Notes under the pieces: generated by a model
What the model saw: the letters and a program-made list of their open reading frames with translations, nothing else
Databases searched by the model: none
Told to the model about the DNA's origin: nothing
Source of the DNA: JAWWBN01 sp033720955
GTDB taxonomy: Bacteria > Acidobacteriota > Thermoanaerobaculia > Multivoradales > JAHEKO01
Length of the DNA: 23,635 nucleotides
Assembly (NCBI GenBank): GCA_033720955.1
Contig: JAWWBN010000035.1
Coordinates: 1-23,635, forward strand
Reading direction: 5' to 3'
Shown: one piece after another, positions 1 through 7,482 of the stretch
Position numbering within the stretch: position 1 is the stretch's first letter
Layout: each line of letters begins with the position of its first letter
Translations under genes and position numbers: made by a program

Positions 1-1
1 C

Positions 2-1252
<1,251 letters not shown>

Positions 1253-1265
1253 CGGGCGCCGAACG

Positions 1266-2207
1266 ATGGACCGGGGAGCCGCCCAGGACGTGACGATCCC
1301 GGCCCCGCCGCCGCGGCCGGAGACGCCGGCCCGGTGGGAGCTCCCCCTGCCGCGCGGGCGCACCCTGCGCCTGGGCGGACGGCCCCTGGTCATGGGGGTG
1401 GTCAACATCACCCCCGACTCCTTCAGCGACGGCGGGCTCTTCCTCGCACCGGAGAGGGCGATCGAGCGCGCCCTGGAGCTCGAGCGGGCCGGCGCGGAGC
1501 TGCTGGACCTGGGGGCCGAGTCCACCCGGCCCGGGGGCGGCGTCTACGGGGAGGGGGCCAGGGCGCCGGCGGTCGACGCGGAGATCTCGCGGCTGGCGCC
1601 GGTGCTCGAGGCGCTGCGGCCGCGGACCGAGCTGCCGATCTCGGTGGACACCCGTCGCGGCGCCGTGGCCCGTTTCGCCCTCGAGGCGGGCGCCGACCTG
1701 ATCAACGACGTCTCGGGACTCGCGGACCCGGAGGCGGCCGAGGTGGTCGCCGAGACCGGCTGCCCGGTGGTGCTCATGCACAGCCGCGGCGACCTCGCCA
1801 CCATGCAGCGGGGGATCCACTTCGACGACCTGGTGGGCGAGGTGCGCGACGAGCTGGCCGGCCTGCTGGCGCGGGCCCGGCGGCGGGGCGTCGTCGCCGA
1901 GCAGACCCTCCTCGACCCCGGCATCGGCTTCGGCAAGCTGGGCCGCCACAACCTCGGCCTACTGCGCCGCCTGGACGCCCTGTCCGAGCTGGGCCGGCCC
2001 CTCCTGGTGGGGGCCAGCCGGAAGAGCTTCATCGGCGAGATCACCGGCGCCGAGCCCCGCGATCGGATGCCGGGGAGCCTGGCGGCGGCCGCCTGGGCGG
2101 CGCTCCACGGCGCCGCCGTCGTGCGGGTGCACGACGTGGCCGCCACGGCGCAGTTTCTCGCCGTCTGGACGGCGATCGCGGAGAGCCACCCGGAGCCGGT
2201 GCGATGA
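1266..2207 (+). CDS. folP: Dihydropteroate synthase
   Basis: Condenses 6-hydroxymethyl-7,8-dihydropterin diphosphate with p-aminobenzoate in folate synthesis; the sulfonamide target. The 313-residue protein shows the family blocks in order: VMGVVNITPDSFSDGG (about 42-57, first pterin loop), LDLGAESTRPGG, PISVDT, LINDVSGL, PVVLMHS, LLDPGIGFGK, VGASRKSFIG (second phosphate-binding loop) and the C-terminal VRVHDV. An N-terminal extension of about 40 Pro/Arg-rich residues precedes the first motif, longer than the E. coli enzyme, so translation could start later. No good Shine-Dalgarno is visible before ATG 1266. The 3' end overlaps cdaA in ATGA, implying coupling. Confidence 0.96.
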   Translation: MDRGAAQDVTIPAPPPRPETPARWELPLPRGRTLRLGGRPLVMGVVNITPDSFSDGGLFLAPERAIERALELERAGAELLDLGAESTRPGGGVYGEGARAPAVDAEISRLAPVLEALRPRTELPISVDTRRGAVARFALEAGADLINDVSGLADPEAAEVVAETGCPVVLMHSRGDLATMQRGIHFDDLVGEVRDELAGLLARARRRGVVAEQTLLDPGIGFGKLGRHNLGLLRRLDALSELGRPLLVGASRKSFIGEITGAEPRDRMPGSLAAAAWAALHGAAVVRVHDVAATAQFLAVWTAIAESHPEPVR

Positions 2208-2983
2208 CCGGCGAATGGCTGGAGCTCATCACCTGGCGCGACCTCCTGGACATCGCGCTGGTGGCGCTCGTCATCTACAACCTGCTGCTGCTGATCCGCG
2301 GCACCCGCGCCGTCCAGGTGCTCCTCGGCATCCTCTTCCTCTCGGGCATCTACTACCTGGCCGGAGTGACCGGGCTCAAGACCCTGCAGGCGCTGCTGCG
2401 CAGCCTGGTGATCATCCTGCCCATCGCCATCATCGTGCTCTTCCAGCAGGAGATCCGTCGGGCCCTCGCGAGCGTCGGGCGCAACCCCCTCTTCGGCCTG
2501 CCGTCGAACGGCGAGATCGAGCCGACGATCAACGAGATCGTCCTCGCGGTCACCGCCATGGCCCGCAAGCGGATCGGCGCGCTGATCGTGGTGCAGCGGC
2601 TGGAGGGGCTCAAGAACTTCATCGAGAACGGCATCATCCTCGACGCCAAGGTGTCGTGCGATCTGCTGATGAGCATCTTCACCCCGGACAACCCCCTGCA
2701 CGACGGAGCGGTGATCATCCAGGACGGACGGGTGGCGGCGGCGGCCAGCTTCCTCCCCCTGACCCCCAACCCCGAGCTGTCCATCCAGCTCGGCACCCGG
2801 CACCGCGCCGCCCTCGGGGTCTCCGAGGAGACCGACGCCCTGGCGGTGGTCGTCTCGGAGGAGACGGGCGCGGTCTCCATCGCCATCAACGGCAAGATCA
2901 TCCAGGGGCTCGACGCCAAGGCGCTGCGCAACACTCTCTTCCGCTACCTGGTCACCGAGCTCAAGAAGGAGGGGGGAGCGTGA
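2204..2983 (+). CDS. cdaA: Membrane diadenylate cyclase (c-di-AMP synthase CdaA)
   Basis: Makes cyclic di-AMP from two ATP. The 259-residue protein has hydrophobic segments at about 13-31, 36-56 and 64-80, then a DisA_N (DAC) domain. Both catalytic signatures are intact: DGA at 167-169 (in PLHDGAVII) and RHR at 199-201 (in GTRHRAALG). The length fits the CdaA subfamily of about 270 residues rather than DisA. ATG 2204 overlaps the folP stop as ATGA and has CGGAG about 8 bases upstream. The next gene is the YbbR partner and then glmM: the cdaA-cdaR-glmM trio known from Firmicutes, where CdaR and GlmM bind and tune the cyclase. No c-di-AMP phosphodiesterase is in the window. Confidence 0.95.
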   Translation: MTGEWLELITWRDLLDIALVALVIYNLLLLIRGTRAVQVLLGILFLSGIYYLAGVTGLKTLQALLRSLVIILPIAIIVLFQQEIRRALASVGRNPLFGLPSNGEIEPTINEIVLAVTAMARKRIGALIVVQRLEGLKNFIENGIILDAKVSCDLLMSIFTPDNPLHDGAVIIQDGRVAAAASFLPLTPNPELSIQLGTRHRAALGVSEETDALAVVVSEETGAVSIAINGKIIQGLDAKALRNTLFRYLVTELKKEGGA

Positions 2984-3660
2984 GCGAGTCGCGGACCACC
3001 CTCGGCCTCAAGCTCCTGGCCCTGGCCCTGGCGATCGCCGCCTGGTTCTTCTTCTCCTTCGCGGCGCGGGAGCGCCTGAGCGAGACCACCATCGAGTCCA
3101 CCGTCCAGTACACGCCACCGGCCGACCACACCGTCCTCAACCAGGTGGAGCGGGTCCGGGTGCGGCTGCGCGGACCGGTCAGCAACATGAGCAGCCTCAA
3201 CCCCCTCCAGGTCAACCCCGTGGTGGACCTGAGAAACCGCAACGCGGGCACGGTGGAGGTGCTCCTCGAGCCCTCCAACGTCGTCGTCCCGCAGGGGATC
3301 GAGGTGGTGTCGATCGACCCCAACATCCTCACCCTCCAGATCGACCGGGTGGTGCGCGAGCTCAAGCCGGTGGACGCGGTCCTCTCCGGCGAGCCCGCCG
3401 CCGGCGCCATCGTGCGCGGCACCCAGGTCACCCCGCCGGCGGTGCTCATCGCAGGGCCCAAGTCGCGGCTGTCGCAGATCCCCGCTCTCAACACCTCCCC
3501 GGTGAGTTTGGACGGGCACGCCCTCGACTTCGAGGAGTCGGCGGCCGTGGTCTCCCCCGACCCGCTGGTCCAGGTCCTCCAGCCGGTGGTCATGGTGCGC
3601 ATCCAGCTCGACATCCCCAACACCGGCGACACCGAGGACCCGGAGGCGACGTCGCCTTGA
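2980..3660 (+). CDS. cdaR: YbbR-domain protein, probable CdaA regulator CdaR
   Basis: A 226-residue protein with one N-terminal membrane anchor (about 9-28, LLALALAIAAWFFF) followed by a beta-rich extracytoplasmic part that looks like two YbbR repeats (about 30-115 and 120-212, the second opening with LKPVDAVLSGEPA). In Firmicutes the YbbR protein next to CdaA modulates c-di-AMP synthesis; that role is inferred here from adjacency. The start is GTG 2980, which overlaps the cdaA stop as GTGA and is preceded by a strong AAGGAGG at 2966-2972. The protein is shorter than Bacillus CdaR, which has more YbbR repeats. The 3' end overlaps glmM in TTGA. Confidence 0.9.
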   Translation: MSESRTTLGLKLLALALAIAAWFFFSFAARERLSETTIESTVQYTPPADHTVLNQVERVRVRLRGPVSNMSSLNPLQVNPVVDLRNRNAGTVEVLLEPSNVVVPQGIEVVSIDPNILTLQIDRVVRELKPVDAVLSGEPAAGAIVRGTQVTPPAVLIAGPKSRLSQIPALNTSPVSLDGHALDFEESAAVVSPDPLVQVLQPVVMVRIQLDIPNTGDTEDPEATSP

Positions 3661-5027
3661 CAGCGGGCCCGACCGCCGCGCCGGTCTCCGGCTCCTCGGT
3701 CTTCGGCACCGACGGAATCCGCGCCCGGGCCGGCTCCTACCCCCTCGACAGGGAGACCGTGACCCGGCTGGGGCTGCGGCTGGCGGAGGGGCTGCCCGCC
3801 GGCGACCGCGGCCGCTTTGTGTTGCTGGGCGGGGACACCCGCGAGAGCACGCCCGAGATCTGCTCCTGGATCGCGGCCGGTCTCGACGCCGGCGGGGTGG
3901 GCTGCCGCTCCGCCGGCACCCTCCCGACTCCCGGGATCTCCCACCTGACCCGCGCCCTGGGCGCCGCCTGCGGCATCGCCGTCTCGGCCAGCCACAACCC
4001 GCACACCGACAACGGCATCAAGCTGATCGACCGCGACGGCGGCAAGTGGGAGACGGAGGCCGAGAGCGAGCTGGAGCGGCGGCTTCTGACGACGGCCGGC
4101 CGCCCGCTGCCCCCGCCACAGCGCCTGGTCCCCGACGACACCCTCGCACCGCTCTACCTGGACTTCCTGGCGGGCCAGCTCGGCGGAGCCCGTCCCCTCG
4201 CCGGGCTCCGGGTGCTCCTCGACTGCGCCAACGGCGCCGCGAGCGGCTGGGCCGCCGACCTCTTCCGCCGGCTGGGCGCCGACGCCGAGGCCATCTTCGA
4301 CGACCCGGACGGTCGCAACATCAACCGCGGCTGCGGGTCCACCCACCCGGCGACCCTGGCCCGGCGCACCGCCGAGGGGGGCTTCGACCTGGGCTTCGCC
4401 TTCGACGGCGACGCCGACCGGGTCATCTGGTCCGACGCGACGGGCAGGGTGCTCGACGGCGACGCCATCCTCTATCTGTGGGCGACCGACCTGGCCGAGC
4501 GCGGCGAGCTCGAGCCGCCCGCGATCGTCGCCACCACAATGTCCAACCTCGGTCTGGAGCGGGCGCTCCGCGCCAGGGGCATCGGCATGGTGCGCTGCCC
4601 GGTCGGCGACCGCGCGGTTGCCGAGACCATGCGGCGCGAGGGAATCCTCCTCGGAGGCGAGCAGTCGGGCCACGTGATCCACCACGGCCTCTCTCCCACC
4701 GGCGACGGACTGCAGACCGCCCTTCACCTCGCCGAGCACGCCGTGCGGTCCCGCTCCAGCGCCGCCGAGCTCCTCGAGGGATTCCGCCGCTTCCCCCAGG
4801 TGCTGCTCAACGTGCCGGTGCGCTCCAAGCCCGACCTGCTCGCCGTGGCGCCGGTGGCCGCGGCCGCGCGAAGGGCGGAGGAGCAGCTCGGCGACCGCGG
4901 CCGGCTCGTGCTGCGCTACAGCGGCACGGAGCCGCTGGCGCGGGTGATGATCGAGGGCGAGGACGGCCGCGAGGTCGAGACGCTGGCCGCGGGGATCGCC
5001 GAGACCATCCGGAGGGTGCTGGGATGA
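3657..5027 (+). CDS. glmM: Phosphoglucosamine mutase
   Basis: Interconverts glucosamine-6-phosphate and glucosamine-1-phosphate on the way to UDP-GlcNAc, peptidoglycan and LPS. The 456-residue protein carries all four alpha-D-phosphohexomutase signatures: FGTDGIR at 16-22, the phosphoserine loop SASHNP with Ser112, the metal loop DGDADR at 250-255, the sugar-binding loop GEQSGH at 334-339 and the phosphate loop RYSGTEP at 420-426. GEQSGH and the FGTDGIR start favour GlmM over phosphomannomutase. The start appears to be TTG 3657, overlapping the cdaR stop as TTGA, with GGAGG at 3642-3646. Context (cdaA-cdaR-glmM) agrees; GlmM is a known inhibitor of CdaA in Firmicutes. Confidence 0.95.
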   Translation: MTAGPTAAPVSGSSVFGTDGIRARAGSYPLDRETVTRLGLRLAEGLPAGDRGRFVLLGGDTRESTPEICSWIAAGLDAGGVGCRSAGTLPTPGISHLTRALGAACGIAVSASHNPHTDNGIKLIDRDGGKWETEAESELERRLLTTAGRPLPPPQRLVPDDTLAPLYLDFLAGQLGGARPLAGLRVLLDCANGAASGWAADLFRRLGADAEAIFDDPDGRNINRGCGSTHPATLARRTAEGGFDLGFAFDGDADRVIWSDATGRVLDGDAILYLWATDLAERGELEPPAIVATTMSNLGLERALRARGIGMVRCPVGDRAVAETMRREGILLGGEQSGHVIHHGLSPTGDGLQTALHLAEHAVRSRSSAAELLEGFRRFPQVLLNVPVRSKPDLLAVAPVAAAARRAEEQLGDRGRLVLRYSGTEPLARVMIEGEDGREVETLAAGIAETIRRVLG

Positions 5028-5773
5028 CACGAGCCGGAAGACCGCGGCTGTCGGTCAACGTGGACCACGTGGCGACCCTGCGCCAGGCGCGCGGCGCCGG
5101 GTATCCGGACCCGGTCGAGGCGGCGCTCGTGGCCGAGGCGGCCGGCGCCGCCGGCGTCACCGTGCACCTGCGCGGCGACCGCCGCCACATCCAGGACGAG
5201 GACGTGGCGCGGCTGCGCCGTCGGATCTCTGGAAAGCTCAACCTGGAGATGGCGGTCACGGGCGAGATGCTGGCCATCGCTCGGGAGATCGCCCCCGACC
5301 AGGTCACCCTGGTGCCGGAGCGCGCGGAAGAGGTGACCACCGAGGGCGGTCTGGACCTGACGGCGGTGACCGACGAGGTCGCCGACGCCGCGGCGGTGCT
5401 GAATGCTGCCGGGATCTCGGTCTCGCTCTTCCTGGACCCCGACCCGGAGCAGATCGAGCGGCTGCGTCCCACCGAAGGCTCGGGCATCACCGCGGTGGGC
5501 GGCTTCGAGATCAACACCGACCGGTACACGCGGGCGGCGGGCGGCGAGGCCGCGGCGGAGCTCGAGAAGATCGGCCGCGTGGCCCGGCTCGGCTCCGAGC
5601 GGGGCCTCGCGGTCTACGCCGGCCACGGCCTGACCACGGACAACGTCGGTCCGGTGGCGGCGCTGCCCGAGATCGAGGAGCTCAACATCGGCCACTTCAT
5701 CGTCGCGCGCGCCGTCATCGTGGGGATGACGACGGCGGTGCAGGAGATGCTGGAAGCCATCGAGCGCGGCTGA
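5024..5773 (+). CDS. pdxJ: Pyridoxine 5'-phosphate synthase
   Basis: Closes the pyridine ring of vitamin B6 from 1-deoxyxylulose-5-phosphate and the PdxA product. The 249-residue TIM-barrel protein shows LSVNVDHVATLRQARG, VHLRGDRRHIQD, LNLEMAVT, LVPERAEEVTTEGGLD, VYAGHGLT and ELNIGHFIVARAV, so most active-site His, Arg and Glu positions are present. Two usually conserved spots differ: the common LRED reads LRGD, and the phosphate-loop motif usually EIHTG reads EINTD after a slightly longer loop. ATG 5024 overlaps the glmM stop as ATGA, with GGAGGG at 5011-5016. It is the last gene of the run; a weak hairpin follows the stop. Confidence 0.93.
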   Translation: MTRAGRPRLSVNVDHVATLRQARGAGYPDPVEAALVAEAAGAAGVTVHLRGDRRHIQDEDVARLRRRISGKLNLEMAVTGEMLAIAREIAPDQVTLVPERAEEVTTEGGLDLTAVTDEVADAAAVLNAAGISVSLFLDPDPEQIERLRPTEGSGITAVGGFEINTDRYTRAAGGEAAAELEKIGRVARLGSERGLAVYAGHGLTTDNVGPVAALPEIEELNIGHFIVARAVIVGMTTAVQEMLEAIERG

Positions 5774-5796
5774 GGCCGGCGGGTCCGCGCCGGGCC
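5774..5796. terminator. Possible bidirectional terminator hairpin
   Basis: Directly after the pdxJ stop, GGCCGGCG (5774-5781) can pair with CGCCGGGCC (5788-5796) with one bulged G and a 6-base loop. It lies between two convergent genes 36 bases apart. There is no T-tract on either side, so intrinsic termination is uncertain. Confidence 0.35.
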
Positions 5797-5809
5797 GACG
5801 ACGCCCTCC

Positions 5810-6028
5810 CTAGCGCTGGACCTCGATCGGCTCGCCGGCCTCGGCCTCCTCCGGCGTGCGGCGGATGACCACGGTCTCGGCGATGGGGAGCTGGACGCGG
5901 TGGGTCTTGTCGCCGAACCGCACATTGACCTCGTAGTAGCCGTGGGGACTGATGGCGAGCAGCGTCCCCTGGGCGCCCTTCAGCCCCACGAGCGTGTTGT
6001 GGATCAGGATCTCGACCGGTAGCTCCAT
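5810..6028 (-). CDS. Small conserved-looking protein of unknown function (72 aa)
   Basis: I do not recognise this protein. It has no membrane segment, signal peptide or cysteine. Alternating hydrophobic and polar residues (LLAISPHGYYEVNVRF, HRVQLPIAETVVI) suggest a small beta barrel, perhaps SH3- or PilZ-like in shape, followed by an acidic tail. It starts 3 bases after the NtrC-type regulator's stop, and a GGAGG (6037-6041 on this strand) lies inside the regulator's last codons about 8 bases before ATG 6028. That spacing argues for a real, co-translated gene. An accessory role for the regulator is only a guess. Confidence 0.7.
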   Translation of the reverse strand: MELPVEILIHNTLVGLKGAQGTLLAISPHGYYEVNVRFGDKTHRVQLPIAETVVIRRTPEEAEAGEPIEVQR

Positions 6029-6031
6029 CCT

Positions 6032-7423
6032 CTACGCCTCCACGTACCCCTGCTCACGGTAGTCCTTCAGCTTGCGCTGCAGGGTGCGCAGGCCGATGCC
6101 CAGGATGCGGGCCGCCTCGGCGCGCTTGCCGCCGGTCAGCTCCAGGGTCTCGAGAATGGCCTGGCGCTCGATCTCGGCCATGGTCCGCGGCTCCCCGCTG
6201 AGGTTCTGCACCCCCGCCCCGGCGGCCGGCGATCCGGAGCGCGACCGCACCTCGGAGGGCAGATCCCTGGCGGCGATCTCCTCGCCGCTGTGGAAGATCA
6301 CGATCGACTCCAGGACGTTCTTGAGCTCGCGCACGTTGCCCGGCCAGTGGTACCGCTCCATCACCTCGAGCGCCTCCTGGGTGAGCCTCTTGGGCTGGCG
6401 CCCGTGCTCGCGGCAGAAGAGGTCGAGAAAGCTCTCCGACAGCAGGGCCAGATCGCCGGCGCGGTGACGCAGCGGCGGCACCTGCAGGGTGACCACCTTC
6501 AGCCGGTAGTAGAGATCCTCGCGGAAGCGTCCCTCGGCCACCTCCTTCTCGAGATCCTGGTTGGTGGCGGCGATCAGCCGGAAGTCGACGTCGATGTTCT
6601 CGGTGCCGCCCACCCGCATGATCTGGCGCTCTTCCAGGACCCGCAGCAGCTTGACCTGCAGCTCGGGGTAGAGCTCGCTGATCTCGTCGAGGAACAGGGT
6701 GCCGCGGTGGGCGATCTGGAACTTGCCCACCTTGCGGTTGACGGCACCGGTGAAGGCGCCGCGCTCGTGGCCGAACAGCTCGCTCTCCAGGATGTCGGAG
6801 GGGATGGCGCCGCAGTTGATGGCCAGGAAGCGCTCCTCGCTGCGCGGCGAGGCGTGGTGCAGCGCGGTGGCCACGAGCTCCTTGCCAGTGCCGCTCTCGC
6901 CCACGATCAGCACGCTCGAGCGGGTCGGAGCCACCTGCCGCATCTGGTCGAACAGCCGCTCCATGGCCGCCGACTTTCCGATGATGCTCTCGAAGCCGTA
7001 GCGCTTGTCGAGCATCTGCCGCAGGTTGGAGACCTCCTCCTTGAGCTGGCGGTTCTCCAGGAGGTTCGCCACCCGCTGGCGCAGCTCGTAGAGGTCCACC
7101 GGCTTGGTGAGGTAGTCGTCGGCACCGGCGTGCATGGCCTCGACCGCCGACTCGATGGAGCCGTACCCGGTCACCAGGATCACCCGCAGGTCGAGGTCCC
7201 GCTTGCGGACCTCGTTGAGGAAGGCGAGCCCGTCGGTACCTGGCATCCGCAGGTCGCAGATGGCGAGCCCCACCTCGCCGGAGGGATCGTTGAGATGGGC
7301 CAGCGCCTTGCGGGCGTCGTCGTAGGTGGTCACGGTCAGACCGGCCTTCTCGAGCGCGATCGCCATGGACTCGCGCGATCCGGTCTCGTCGTCGATCACC
7401 AGGACCTCGGGCAGATGCATCAT
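6032..7423 (-). CDS. NtrC-family sigma-54-dependent response regulator
   Basis: Activates transcription by sigma-54 RNA polymerase after phosphorylation. The 463-residue protein has a receiver domain (about 6-120) with acidic pair D11/D12, phospho-acceptor D57 (ICDLRMPG), T85 and K107; a AAA+ domain (about 146-380) with Walker A GESGTGKE at 175-182, the sigma-54 contact loop GAFTGA at 222-227, Walker B LFLDE and the arginine region RFREDLYYRL; and a Fis-type helix-turn-helix at about 420-455. All key residues are intact. No histidine kinase gene is adjacent, so it is an orphan here. Two ATG codons stand in tandem (7423, 7420). No Shine-Dalgarno precedes them, but a TACAAT box lies 9 bases upstream. 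Targets cannot be read from sequence; a sigma-54-type promoter lies at 21482. Confidence 0.93.
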   Translation of the reverse strand: MMHLPEVLVIDDETGSRESMAIALEKAGLTVTTYDDARKALAHLNDPSGEVGLAICDLRMPGTDGLAFLNEVRKRDLDLRVILVTGYGSIESAVEAMHAGADDYLTKPVDLYELRQRVANLLENRQLKEEVSNLRQMLDKRYGFESIIGKSAAMERLFDQMRQVAPTRSSVLIVGESGTGKELVATALHHASPRSEERFLAINCGAIPSDILESELFGHERGAFTGAVNRKVGKFQIAHRGTLFLDEISELYPELQVKLLRVLEERQIMRVGGTENIDVDFRLIAATNQDLEKEVAEGRFREDLYYRLKVVTLQVPPLRHRAGDLALLSESFLDLFCREHGRQPKRLTQEALEVMERYHWPGNVRELKNVLESIVIFHSGEEIAARDLPSEVRSRSGSPAAGAGVQNLSGEPRTMAEIERQAILETLELTGGKRAEAARILGIGLRTLQRKLKDYREQGYVEA

Positions 7424-7432
7424 CGAGCGGGT

Positions 7433-7438
7433 ATTGTA
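7433..7438 (-). promoter_or_regulatory. -10 element of the ntrC-type gene, leaderless layout
   Basis: On the minus strand TACAAT (5 of 6 consensus bases) is followed by 9 bases and then ATG 7423. This would place transcription start at or next to the start codon. No ribosome binding site precedes the ATG. No convincing -35 is seen. The other side of this 59-base divergent gap leads to recD2, which also lacks a visible Shine-Dalgarno. Confidence 0.5.
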
Positions 7439-7482
7439 GTGGCCGCCGGGACCCTCCGTCCCGGTGCGCTCCCCGCCCCCCG

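Noticed and set aside
2961..5030. A 689-codon minus-strand frame opposite cdaR and glmM.
   Set aside because: It mirrors two well-supported plus-strand genes and shows no domain or ribosome site.
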